Made by a program: the position numbers and the translations under genes | NCBI RefSeq assembly: GCF_020010925.1 | Contig: NZ_JAGJBZ010000001.1 | Coordinates: 558,001-622,000 of the forward strand | Direction of reading: 5' to 3' | Origin: Streptomyces griseiscabiei | GTDB taxonomy: Bacteria > Actinomycetota > Actinomycetes > Streptomycetales > Streptomycetaceae | Length of the DNA stretch: 64,000 nt | Part shown: positions 33,113 to 41,292 of the stretch, piece after piece | Layout: every line of letters starts with the position of its first letter | How positions within the stretch are numbered: the first letter of the stretch is position 1 | The notes under the pieces: generated by a model | Told to the model about the DNA's origin: nothing | Database searches by the model: none | What the model saw: the letters and a program-made list of their open reading frames with translations, nothing else

Positions 33113-33801
33113 CGGACGTCCGTCCCCTCGTCGATCCACCCGTCGTCCAGGGCCGGGCGGTCGTCGTGCACGACGAACTCCTCCTCCACCTCGACGGCCT
33201 CGAACCCCGCCGCCGCGAGGGCGTCGAGGAGGGCGTCGAGACGGCGCCGGGCCTCGGGGCGGCCGACGTCCCGGCAGCGCTGGGTGACGAACCGTTCGTG
33301 GCCGCTCCCGCCCAGCGCACGGCGGGCGTTGCGCGACACATGGGCGCGGTGCCGCCCGGCGAGGGAGCGCACGGCGGCCACCTCGGCGTCGTCGGCGAGG
33401 GCGAGCTTGACGTGGTGCTCGAAGTAGCAGCCGGGAGGGAGGGCGCGGGCCTCGGCGGCGGTCCGGGGCACGTCCTCGTTCCAGGGGGCCGCCTCGATCT
33501 TCACCCGGGCGACCCGGAACCCCTCGCCGGCCAGCCGCGCGGCCCACTTCCGCGCCGCCGCCCGCCGCGCCGACAGGACACCCTCGCCGGGCACGGTCAG
33601 CATCGGCTGGTCGGGGGTCGTGCCCCGGTCGAGCACGATCCGCGTGTACTTCACCCCGTGGCGCCCGGCCCAGCGACGTATCCGGCCGTCGTCACCGGTC
33701 GCGGTGGCGTCCCCGGCCCCGGCCGTCGGCGCCACCGTGAGATGGATCTCGAACTCCCCCGCGAACTCCCGCACCGCCGCCCCGCATTCCCCCGTGCCCA
33801 C
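33109..33801 (-). CDS. Hypothetical protein with a tandem internal duplication
   Basis: About 230 residues; the start is uncertain (GTG at 33801). Two similar halves can be aligned by eye: FEIHLTVAP... with RIRRWAGRHGVKYTRIV and RKWAARLAGEGFRVARVKIEA in the first, FEHHVKLALA with VRSLAGRHRAHVSRNARR and RLDALLDALAAAGFEAVEVEEEFVVHD in the second. Each half reads strand-helix-strand-helix-strand. I do not recognise the family with certainty. It is translationally coupled to the nucleotidyltransferase gene (GTGA overlap), so the two products probably act together. Confidence 0.72.
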   Translation of the reverse strand: MGTGECGAAVREFAGEFEIHLTVAPTAGAGDATATGDDGRIRRWAGRHGVKYTRIVLDRGTTPDQPMLTVPGEGVLSARRAAARKWAARLAGEGFRVARVKIEAAPWNEDVPRTAAEARALPPGCYFEHHVKLALADDAEVAAVRSLAGRHRAHVSRNARRALGGSGHERFVTQRCRDVGRPEARRRLDALLDALAAAGFEAVEVEEEFVVHDDRPALDDGWIDEGTDVR

Positions 33802-33891
33802 CGGCCCGTCCGCCGGAGGCCGACTGTAGCGACCACCACTGACAACGGCGGCGGGGCGATCCGGTCGGACGGAGGGTCGGGCGGGCGCGGG

Positions 33892-34602
33892 TCAGGCGGG
33901 CGGGTCGCCCGGGTCCCAGTCCAGCAGGCGGACCTTGGCGACCGTACGGACATGGCGGCGCATCGCGGTGGCCGCCTGCCTGGGCTGTCCGGCGGCGATG
34001 GCGTCGAGGATCGCCTGATGCTGGGCGAGGGAACGGTCGGGCCGGCCCGGCTGGCGCAGCGACTCGGTGCGGCTCTCGGCGATCTGGTCGGCGATGGAGC
34101 GCATGAACTCGGCGAGCAGACTGCTGTGCGCGGCGGCCGTGACCGCCGCGTGGAACAGCCGGTCGCCCTCGATGCCGTGCCCGTCCCGCTCGATCTCCCC
34201 GGCCATGTGCGCGAGGGCGTCCCGCATCGCGGTGAGGTCGTCCTCCGTACGGCGCTCGGCGGCCAGTTCGGCGAGCTTCGTCTCCAACGCCTCGCGGGCC
34301 TCCAGCACATCGGGCAGCCGCCGGCGCCGTTCGACCATCTCCTCGACCGGTTCGGCGTCGAGGCTGTCCCGGACGAGATAGGTACCGCCGCCGTGCCGTG
34401 CCTCCACCAGGCCCTGGACCTCCAGCACCACGATGGCCTGCTTGACCGAGGCGCGGCTGACCCCCAGCCGCTGGGCCAGGTCCCGTTCGGGCGGCAGCCG
34501 GTCCCCGGCCTTCAGCCCGCCCTCGGTGACGTACTGCCGCAGCCGGTCGAGGACCTGCTCGTAGAGCCGCTGCTTGGCCATGGGGCGCAGGGCGTCGCTC
34601 AC
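33892..34602 (-). CDS. FadR-subfamily GntR regulator of malonate utilisation
   Basis: 236 residues from a GTG (ATG 34581 also possible). The GntR winged helix is LYEQVLDRLRQYVTEGGLKAGDRLPPERDLAQRLGVSRASVKQAIVVLEVQGLVEARHGGGTYL (residues about 13-77); the C-terminal all-helical FCD domain runs from VEEMVERRRRLPDVLEAREALE to the end, with DRLFHAAVTAAAHSSLL as the metal/effector region. It is divergent from the MatC-MatB-carboxyltransferase operon and the shared region holds a perfect 19-bp inverted repeat. Malonate or malonyl-CoA as the effector is inferred from the neighbours. Confidence 0.92.
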   Translation of the reverse strand: MSDALRPMAKQRLYEQVLDRLRQYVTEGGLKAGDRLPPERDLAQRLGVSRASVKQAIVVLEVQGLVEARHGGGTYLVRDSLDAEPVEEMVERRRRLPDVLEAREALETKLAELAAERRTEDDLTAMRDALAHMAGEIERDGHGIEGDRLFHAAVTAAAHSSLLAEFMRSIADQIAESRTESLRQPGRPDRSLAQHQAILDAIAAGQPRQAATAMRRHVRTVAKVRLLDWDPGDPPA

Positions 34603-34700
34603 GGTTCCCCCCTCACGTCCTGCCGTCCGGCTGCCACGTCGGTCCGGCGTCCGGCCCGCTCATCGGGAGCGTAACACCGGGACTCCCGCCGGTGGCCCGA

Positions 34701-34796
34701 TGGCCGAGTGGCTGAGCCAATTTCTGCGCGACCCCTTGACTCCACCGTCGTACGCCCCCACGCTGACCACCCGTAAGTGGCTCAGCCACTCGGCCA
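34701..34796. promoter_or_regulatory. Perfect 19-bp inverted repeat between the regulator and malonate genes
   Basis: tggccgagtggctgagcca at 34701-34719 recurs as its exact reverse complement at 34778-34796, separated by 58 bp. Each half carries TGGC/GCCA ends like a dyad of its own, as expected for a FadR-type operator. A TTGACT at 34735-34740, possibly a -35 box, lies between the copies. Two bound dimers could loop the DNA or block both divergent promoters. The site directly precedes the MatC gene by 72 bp. Confidence 0.65.
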
Positions 34797-34868
34797 CTCA
34801 CCCCGCCTCACTCCACCTCTCCCCGCCCTCCCCCTCAGCTGTTCCGGGACCCAACGACGGGAGCCCGT

Positions 34869-36164
34869 ATGTCCCCCGAACTCATCTCGATCCTCGTCCT
34901 CGCCGTGGTGTTCGTCATCGCCACGACCCGTTCCGTGAACATGGGCGCGCTCGCCTTCGCCGCCGCCTTCGGCGTGGGCGAACTCGTCGCCGACCTCGAC
35001 GCGGACGGCATCTTCGCCGGGTTCCCCGGCGATCTGTTCGTCGTCCTCGTCGGCGTCACCTACCTCTTCGCGATCGCCCGCGCCAACGGCACCACCGACT
35101 GGCTGGTGCACGCCTCGATCCGGCTCGTCCGGGGGCGGGTGGCGCTGATTCCCTGGGTGATGTTCTTCATCACCGGCGCGCTCACCGCGATCGGCGCGGT
35201 CAGCCCGGCCGCGGTCGCGATCGTCGCCCCCATCGCCCTCAGCTTCGCCGCGCGTTACGGCATCAGCCCGCTGCTGATGGGCGCGATGGTCGTCCACGGC
35301 GCCCAGGGCGGCGGTTTCTCCCCGATCAGCATCTACGGCACGATCGTCAACGGCATCGTCGAGCGCGAGAACCTCCCCGGCAACGAGGTTGCGCTCTTCC
35401 TGACCTCCCTCATCGCCAACCTCGTCATCGCGAGCGTGGTGTTCGTGCTGTTCGGCGGCCTGAAACTGTGGAGGCGGCCGACCGGGGACACGAGCGACAC
35501 GGCCGACCCCGGGACCGACGGCAGCGAGGCCGGCGGCAGTGAGACCGACCCCGCCCTCACCCCGGCCCTCACTCCGGCCCGTACGGCGACCCTCGTCGCC
35601 CTCGTCGCCCTGGTCGTCGCCGTGCTCGCCTTCGACCTGGACGCGGGCCTGACCGCGGTCACCCTCGCCGCTCTCCTCAGCGCCGTCTGGCCCGACGACA
35701 GCCGCAAGGCCGTCACCCAGATCGCCTGGTCCACGGTCCTCCTCATCTGCGGTGTCCTCACCTACGTGGGCGTACTCGACGAGATGGGCACCATCACCTG
35801 GGCCGGTGAGGGCGTCGGCGACATCGGTGTCCCCCTCCTCGCCGCCCTGCTCCTCTGCTACATCGGCGCGATCGTCTCCGCCTTCGCCTCCTCCGTCGGC
35901 ATCATGGGCGCCCTGATCCCCCTGGCCGTACCGTTCCTGGCGCAGGGCGAGATCGGCGCGGTCGGCATGATCGCCGCGCTCGCCGTCTCCGCGACGGTCG
36001 TCGACGTGAGCCCGTTCTCCACCAACGGCGCCCTGGTCCTGGCCGCCGCACCGGACGTGGACCGCGAACGCTTCTTCCGCCAGCTGATGATCTACGGAGG
36101 CATCGTGGTGGCGGTGGTCCCCGCGGCGGTGTGGCTGGTGCTGGTGGTCCCGGGCTTCGGGTAG
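34869..36164 (+). CDS. matC: MatC-like malonate/dicarboxylate carrier
   Basis: 431 residues with a GGGAG ribosome site. The first 160 residues match the MatC N-terminal domain (ELISILVLAVVFVIATTRSVNMGALAFAAAFGVGELVADL, then GALTAIGAVSPAAVAIVAPIALSFAARYGISPLLMGAMVVHGAQGGGFSPISIYG). About eleven transmembrane helices are visible, with a variable Asp/Gly/Ser-rich cytoplasmic loop at about 205-240. This family takes up malonate and related dicarboxylates. It is the first gene of an operon with MatB and the carboxyltransferase. The symbol rests on domain and context; transport of malonate itself is not shown. Confidence 0.85.
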   Translation: MSPELISILVLAVVFVIATTRSVNMGALAFAAAFGVGELVADLDADGIFAGFPGDLFVVLVGVTYLFAIARANGTTDWLVHASIRLVRGRVALIPWVMFFITGALTAIGAVSPAAVAIVAPIALSFAARYGISPLLMGAMVVHGAQGGGFSPISIYGTIVNGIVERENLPGNEVALFLTSLIANLVIASVVFVLFGGLKLWRRPTGDTSDTADPGTDGSEAGGSETDPALTPALTPARTATLVALVALVVAVLAFDLDAGLTAVTLAALLSAVWPDDSRKAVTQIAWSTVLLICGVLTYVGVLDEMGTITWAGEGVGDIGVPLLAALLLCYIGAIVSAFASSVGIMGALIPLAVPFLAQGEIGAVGMIAALAVSATVVDVSPFSTNGALVLAAAPDVDRERFFRQLMIYGGIVVAVVPAAVWLVLVVPGFG

Positions 36165-36181
36165 TCACCTGTGCGGAAGCG

Positions 36182-36195
36182 GTACACCGGTGTAC
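36182..36195. promoter_or_regulatory. 14-bp perfect palindrome between matC and matB
   Basis: GTACACCGGTGTAC is a perfect palindrome located 17 bp after the matC stop and 68 bp before the matB start. The left half recurs nearby as ggtacaccgg at about 36214-36223. It could be an internal operator or an mRNA processing hairpin. Confidence 0.35.
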
Positions 36196-36263
36196 GCCGG
36201 GCAGGACGGCAGCGGTACACCGGCAGCGGTATCCCGAACGGCGACAACCAAGGAGTACGAGAC

Positions 36264-37760
36264 GTGTCCCCTCTCTTCCCGGCCCTCACCGGCGAAGCCC
36301 GCACCCCCGACCGGCCCGCCCTGCGCTTCGGCGACCGTGCCCTGTCGTACGCGGAACTCGCGGCCGTCACCGGCACGCTGGCCGCGCGACTGAAGGGCGC
36401 CGACCGGGTGGCCGTCTGGGCGACCCCCACACCGGAGACCGCCGTGGCCGTGGTGGCGGCGCTCCGGGCCGGCGTCCCCGCGGTACCCCTGAACCCGAAG
36501 TCCGGGGAGAAGGAACTCGGGCACATCCTCTCCGACAGCGCACCGGCCCTGATCCTGGCCGCCCCGTCCGACGAACTCCCCGCCGCCCTGGCCGAGTCGG
36601 AGCGCGTCGATGTCCATCTCGATGTCGACGCCCACGACACCGCCACCGCCGCCACCACCGGCACCGGCGTCCCCCTCACCGACCGGCCGACCGCCGGCGA
36701 CGAGTCCCCCGCCCTGATCGTCTACACCTCCGGCACCACCGGCCCGCCCAAGGGCGCCGTCATCCCCCGCCGCGCCGTGGCGACCACCCTGGACGCGCTG
36801 GCCGACGCCTGGGAGTGGACCGCCGACGACGTACTGGTCCACGCCCTGCCCCTCTTCCATGTCCACGGCCTGATCCTGGGCATCATGGGCCCGCTGCGGC
36901 GCGGCGGCGCGGTCCGCCACCTCGGCAGGTTCGACACGACGGCGGTCGCCCGGGAGCTGTCGTCCGGCGCGACGATGCTGTTCGGCGTGCCGACGATGTA
37001 CCACCGCATCGCCGAGACCCTGCCCACCGACCCGGACCTCGCGAAGGCACTCGGCCGCGCCCGCCTCCTGGTCTCCGGCTCGGCCGCGCTGCCGGTGCAC
37101 GACCACGAACGGATCGCGGAGGCCACCGGCCGCCGGGTGATCGAGCGGTACGGCATGACCGAGACCCTGATGAACACCAGCGTCCGCGCCGACGGCGAAC
37201 CCCGGGCCGGCACGGTCGGAGTCCCGCTGCCGGGCGTGGAGTTGAGGCTGGTCGAGGACGACGGCACCCCCCTCACCGCGTACGACGGCGAGTCGGTCGG
37301 CGAGATCCAGGTGCGCGGCCCGAACCTGTTCACCGAGTACCTCAACCGCCCCGACGCGACCGCCGCCGCGTTCACCTCCGACGGCTGGTTCCGCACCGGC
37401 GACATGGCCGTCCGCGACCCCGACGGCTATGTCCGCATCGTCGGGCGCAAGGCCACCGACCTCATCAAGAGCGGCGGCTACAAGATCGGCGCGGGCGAGA
37501 TCGAGAACGCGCTCCTGGAACACCCGGGGGTACGGGAGGCCGCCGTCACCGGCGCACCCGACCCCGACCTCGGTGAACGCGTCGTCGCCTGGATCGTCCC
37601 GGCCGACCCCCAGTCCCCGCCCCCGGCGGCCGAGTTGGCGGACCACGTGGCCTCCCGCCTCTCCCCCCACAAGCGCCCCCGCACGGTCCACCACCTCTCG
37701 GCCCTCCCCCGCAACGACATGGGGAAGATCATGAAGCGCGCGCTGAAGCCCGAGGCCTGA
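36264..37760 (+). CDS. matB: Malonyl-CoA synthetase (MatB-type acyl-CoA ligase)
   Basis: 498 residues from the GTG at 36264, chosen for the AAGGAG 8 bases upstream; the frame is open to 36171 without such a site. The adenylate-forming enzyme motifs are all present: LIVYTSGTTGPPKGAVIP (P-loop-like A3, about residue 152), YGMTETLMNTSV, GWFRTGDMAVRDPDGYVRIVGR and KSGGYKIGAGEIE with the hinge and C-terminal catalytic Lys (NDMGKIMKRAL). MatB ligates malonate or methylmalonate to CoA in the cytosol, supplying malonyl-CoA. Streptomycete MatB is known to accept several malonate analogues. It lies between the carrier and the carboxyltransferase, one operon. Confidence 0.92.
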   Translation: MSPLFPALTGEARTPDRPALRFGDRALSYAELAAVTGTLAARLKGADRVAVWATPTPETAVAVVAALRAGVPAVPLNPKSGEKELGHILSDSAPALILAAPSDELPAALAESERVDVHLDVDAHDTATAATTGTGVPLTDRPTAGDESPALIVYTSGTTGPPKGAVIPRRAVATTLDALADAWEWTADDVLVHALPLFHVHGLILGIMGPLRRGGAVRHLGRFDTTAVARELSSGATMLFGVPTMYHRIAETLPTDPDLAKALGRARLLVSGSAALPVHDHERIAEATGRRVIERYGMTETLMNTSVRADGEPRAGTVGVPLPGVELRLVEDDGTPLTAYDGESVGEIQVRGPNLFTEYLNRPDATAAAFTSDGWFRTGDMAVRDPDGYVRIVGRKATDLIKSGGYKIGAGEIENALLEHPGVREAAVTGAPDPDLGERVVAWIVPADPQSPPPAAELADHVASRLSPHKRPRTVHHLSALPRNDMGKIMKRALKPEA

Positions 37761-37771
37761 AGGAGCATTCC

Positions 37772-39283
37772 GTGACGAGTGACCGGCGGGGCTCGGCCCG
37801 CGAGGCCATCGCCTCCCTGACGGACGACTTCACCGAACTCCCCACCCCACCAAGGGAGTACGCCCCCGACGGCCCCCTCGCCTGGCAGGGCTACGACGCC
37901 ACCCGCGCCCGCGCCGCCGAACGCACCGGCGAGGAGGAGTCGGTGGTGTGGGGCCGGGCGACGATCGGCACCTCGCCCGCCGTACCCGGCGTGTCCGCCG
38001 TACTGATCTCCTTCGAGTTCGGCTTCCTCGGCGGCTCGCTGGGCGAACGCACCGGCGACCGTCTGGAGGCGGCGCACACCTACGCCCGCGCCCACCGCCT
38101 GCCGGTCGTCTCCCTGGTGGCGACCGGCGGCAGCCGGATGCAGGAGGGCATGCGCGCCCTCGCCCAACTCCAGCGCGTGGCCCGCGAGTCGGCGCTGACG
38201 AGGGCGGCCGGGCTGCCCCAGATCGCCGTCCTGCGCGACCCGACGACCGGCGGCGGCTGGGCCACCCTCGGCGCCGGCGCGGACATCACCCTCGCCCTCC
38301 CCACGGCCCAGGTCGGCTTCGCCGGCTCCCGGGTCCGCCCCCCGGACGCGGACCCGACGGCGTACACGGCGGAGTCCCAGCTCGCGGCGGGTTCGATCGA
38401 CGCGGTGATCCCCCCGACGGCCCTACGCGACACCCTGACCCGCTACCTGACCCTCCTGACCGCCCCTTCCACGGCCCCGGCACCTCCACCGCACGCTTTC
38501 CCGCAGCCTGAGAAGCACGGGGCGCAGCCCCTGCTTCTCAGGGGCGCGGGGCTGTATTCATCTGCGGCTCCGCCGCGGGGCGCGGCCAGCCACGACGCAC
38601 CCGCAGCCGCCACCCCACAGAACCCCCCACCCCATGAGGCGCCCCTCCCCCTCACCGGCTGGGAAGCCGTACAACGCGCCCGCTCCCCCCAACGCCCCCA
38701 CGCCGAAACCTACTTGGACACCTACTTCACCCGCCGGGCCTCCCTGCAAGGGGACCGCGCCGGCGGCACCGACCCCGGCATGCTCTGCGGCTTCGGCGAA
38801 CACGAGGGCCGCGCCATCGCCTACGCGGCCCAGTGCGGCACCCCCACCCGCCCGGCGGGCTACCGCACCGCCGCCCGCCTCATCCGCCTCGCCGACCGCC
38901 TCGGCATCCCCGTACTGACCCTGATCGACACCCCCGGCGCCGCGAACGACGCCGAGGCCGAACGGCAGGGCGCGGGCCCCGCCATCGCCGACCTCTTCAC
39001 CGCCGTCGCCACCGCCCGCACCCCCCTCACCACCCTCCTCATCGGCGAGGGCGGCTCCGGCGGCGCCCTCGCCCTCGCCGCCCCCGGCAACACCTGGGCC
39101 ACCCCGGACAGCTACTTCTCGGTGATCGCCCCGGAACCGGCGGCGGCGATCCTCAAACGCCCCGCGCACCAGGCCCCCGCCACGGCGGACGAACTCCGGG
39201 TGCGCCCGCAGGACCTGGTGGAGCTGGGCGTCGTACGGGGAATCACCGAACCGGCGCCACCACTTCCCGATCCACCCGGCTGA
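37772..39283 (+). CDS. Fused beta/alpha carboxyltransferase (biotin-independent malonyl-CoA decarboxylase-like)
   Basis: 503 residues from a GTG after AAGGAG. The N-terminal half (to about 230) resembles AccD/MdcD: VSAVLISFEFGFLGGSLGERTGDRLEAAHTYA, VSLVATGGSRMQEGMRAL and DPTTGGGWATLGAGADITLALP. The C-terminal half (from about 290) resembles AccA/MdcE: TYLDTYFTRRASLQGDRAGGTDPGMLCGFGEHEGRAIAY, VLTLIDTPGAANDAEAERQGAGPAIADLF and LLIGEGGSGGALALAA. No biotinyl domain exists. Behind MatB it most likely decarboxylates malonyl-CoA to acetyl-CoA. The linker of about 55 residues is encoded by a dispersed palindrome (38509-38600) that has been carried in frame. Confidence 0.85.
   Translation: MTSDRRGSAREAIASLTDDFTELPTPPREYAPDGPLAWQGYDATRARAAERTGEEESVVWGRATIGTSPAVPGVSAVLISFEFGFLGGSLGERTGDRLEAAHTYARAHRLPVVSLVATGGSRMQEGMRALAQLQRVARESALTRAAGLPQIAVLRDPTTGGGWATLGAGADITLALPTAQVGFAGSRVRPPDADPTAYTAESQLAAGSIDAVIPPTALRDTLTRYLTLLTAPSTAPAPPPHAFPQPEKHGAQPLLLRGAGLYSSAAPPRGAASHDAPAAATPQNPPPHEAPLPLTGWEAVQRARSPQRPHAETYLDTYFTRRASLQGDRAGGTDPGMLCGFGEHEGRAIAYAAQCGTPTRPAGYRTAARLIRLADRLGIPVLTLIDTPGAANDAEAERQGAGPAIADLFTAVATARTPLTTLLIGEGGSGGALALAAPGNTWATPDSYFSVIAPEPAAAILKRPAHQAPATADELRVRPQDLVELGVVRGITEPAPPLPDPPG
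38509..38600 (+). repeat. Dispersed palindrome inside the carboxyltransferase coding sequence
   Basis: TGAGAAGCA (38509-38517) and TGCTTCTCA (38532-38540) flank the cggggcgcagcccc core, followed by ggggcgcgggg. Apart from A-to-G changes this equals the hairpin and right arm of the intergenic repeats at 10357 and 61112. The length keeps the frame, and the encoded linker (EKHGAQPLLLRGAGLYSSAAPP) joins two conserved domains. Confidence 0.85.
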
Positions 39284-39468
39284 CGCCCGCACCACCCCTG
39301 CGCCACACGCCACCCCGCCGCCCCGCCCCGAACCACCCGTCCGGACGCACCCCCACCCGGCCCACCCCAACAGGCACCCCGCACCCGCCCCCCGCACGAT
39401 GCAAAGGGAACCAGGGAACCGCCGACCGGCGGCGGTCCGTTCGGTCCGTGCTCTCGGGAGGATCCGCA

Positions 39469-40515
39469 ATGACCGCGATGACCGCCAGTCTGGAGCAGCT
39501 GCGCCGCTGCCACTTCGGCGTCGATCTGGGAGCCGCGCGGACCCGGGTGTTCGTGAAGGGCGCGGGCCTGGTCGTCGACCAGCCGAGCGTGGCCGCCGTG
39601 AACACCCGTACGGGCGCGCTGATCGCGGTCGGGGAGTTCGCGGAGAAGATGATGGGCCGTACGCCCGACTACATCCGGGTCGTGCGGCCCGTCTCCGGCG
39701 GCACCGTCGTCGACATCGAGATGGCCCAGCGGATGCTGCGTCAGCTCCTGGGCGACCGGGTCCGCCGCAATCTGCGCCGCAAGCCCGTGCTGCGCGCCGC
39801 CGCCTGCACCCCGCACGACGCGGACCCGCTCGCGCAGCGCGCCACGATCGAGACCCTGGTGGGTCTCGGGGCGCGCCGGGTGGAGATGGTGGACACGCTC
39901 ATCGCGGCGGCCGTCGGCTGCGGCCTGCCGGTCGAGCAGCCCGAAGCCACCATGATCATGGTCTGTGGCGCGGGCGCCACCGAGCTGGCCGTCCTCTCCC
40001 TCGGCGCGGTCGTCAGCGCGGTACGCATCCCCGTCGGCGGCGAGGCCATCGACCACGCGATCGTGCAGCATCTGCGGCTGCGGCACGAGCTGACGCTGCC
40101 GAGCCAGTCCGTACGGCCGCTGCAGCTCGCCCTGTCCGGCAACGGCCTCACCCCGCAGGGCCCCGAGTCCACCGAGATCCACGGCCTCGACGTGGCGACC
40201 GGGCTCGCCCGCTGCGTCCAGGTGGACACGGCGGCCGTGCGCGACGCCATCCAGACCCCGCTGACCGCCGTGGTCGACGGCATCGGCAAGGTGCTCCGCG
40301 ACTGCCCGCCCGACCTGGTGGCCGACCTCGCGGACCGGGGCATCATGATGGTCGGCGGCAGCGCCCTGCTCCCCGGTTTCGACCAGATGCTCCGCCACGC
40401 CACGGGCATGCCGGTCCACATCGCCGAACGCCCCGACGTCTGCGCCGCCCTGGGCATCGGCGCGATGCTGGAGGGCCGCATCGAACCCATCAGCCTGGAC
40501 CCGGTGGGCGACTGA
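39469..40515 (+). CDS. mbl: Mbl, MreB-like actin homologue
   Basis: 348 residues from the ATG at 39469, preceded by GGGAGGA; ATG 39478 is an alternative. The actin-fold motifs are visible: CHFGVDLGAARTRVFVKGAGLVVDQPSVAA (phosphate 1), GEFAEKMMGRTPDYIRVVRPVSGGTVVDIEMAQRMLRQLL, MIMVCGAGATELAVLSLGAVV (phosphate 2, in a diverged form) and LADRGIMMVGGSALLPGFDQML (adenosine region). The phosphate-2 loop reads G-A-G-A-T instead of the usual DIGGGTT, so ATP hydrolysis may be altered. Streptomycetes carry a second MreB-type protein, Mbl, involved in the spore wall. It stands alone here, downstream of the malonate operon. Confidence 0.85.
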   Translation: MTAMTASLEQLRRCHFGVDLGAARTRVFVKGAGLVVDQPSVAAVNTRTGALIAVGEFAEKMMGRTPDYIRVVRPVSGGTVVDIEMAQRMLRQLLGDRVRRNLRRKPVLRAAACTPHDADPLAQRATIETLVGLGARRVEMVDTLIAAAVGCGLPVEQPEATMIMVCGAGATELAVLSLGAVVSAVRIPVGGEAIDHAIVQHLRLRHELTLPSQSVRPLQLALSGNGLTPQGPESTEIHGLDVATGLARCVQVDTAAVRDAIQTPLTAVVDGIGKVLRDCPPDLVADLADRGIMMVGGSALLPGFDQMLRHATGMPVHIAERPDVCAALGIGAMLEGRIEPISLDPVGD

Positions 40516-40767
40516 CCGCCCTCACGCCCCCTCACTCCCCCACACCCTCCGAACGCTCCTCCGAACGTTCCTCCGGCCATGCCTCCGGGCCGTACCCGCC
40601 GGCGGCATCCGGAGCACGCGAGGGCGGCCGGCGCCACGGCACTCCGCCAGCAGTCGCCCCCGTGCCCCCGGCAACGCCCCGGCGAACGCCCGTACGCGTC
40701 GTTCTCGCCGAAGTCCCCCGACGCTAGGGTTACTTGGAGGAACGCGTCCACGGAGGTGAGCGCACGG

Positions 40768-41259
40768 ATGCCAGGGCCCGTGACCCGGATCGGTATCACC
40801 GGACACCGGGAGATCCCGGAAGCCGCCCTCTGGGCCGTCCGTTCCGGCATCCGGGCGGAGTTACGGGGCCGGGCCACCACCACCCGGGCCCTCAGCAGCC
40901 TCGCCGCGGGCGCCGACCAGCTCTTCGCGGAGACCGCCCTCGCAAGCGGCCTGCAGCTGACCGCCGTCATCCCCGGCATGGACTACGAGCCCCACCTCGG
41001 CGACGACGAGGTCCGGGCCGCGTACCGCAGGCTCCTCAAGTGCTGCGCCGAACGCGTGCAACTGCCGTACGAACGTACGCACGAGGAGGCGTACTACGCG
41101 GCCGGCCGCTACATCGTCGACCACGCCGACCGCATGATCGCCGTCTGGGACGGCGCCCCGTCCCGCGGTCTCGGCGGCACGGCCGACATCGTCGACTACG
41201 CCCACCTCACGGGCGTCCCGGTGACGGTCCTGTGGAGCCCGGGCGTGCGCCGCGCCTGA
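40768..41259 (+). CDS. SLOG-domain protein, predicted nucleotide-derived ligand sensor
   Basis: 163 residues from the ATG at 40768 (GGAGG 11 bases upstream; GTG 40756 is an alternative). A Rossmann-like SLOG/LOG pattern is complete: RIGITGHREIPEAALWAV, ALSSLAAGADQLFAETALASGLQLTAVIPG and, near the end, IVDHADRMIAVWDGAPSRGLGGTADIVDYAHLTGVPVTVLW. SLOG domains bind or process nucleotide ligands and are recurrent sensors in bacterial conflict systems. The gene faces a SLATT/DUF4231 membrane protein, its usual partner, 33 bp away and convergent. Ligand and activity are inferred. Confidence 0.82.
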   Translation: MPGPVTRIGITGHREIPEAALWAVRSGIRAELRGRATTTRALSSLAAGADQLFAETALASGLQLTAVIPGMDYEPHLGDDEVRAAYRRLLKCCAERVQLPYERTHEEAYYAAGRYIVDHADRMIAVWDGAPSRGLGGTADIVDYAHLTGVPVTVLWSPGVRRA

Positions 41260-41292
41260 CCGACCGGACCGTATCCCTCCGCCGCCGGGCCG

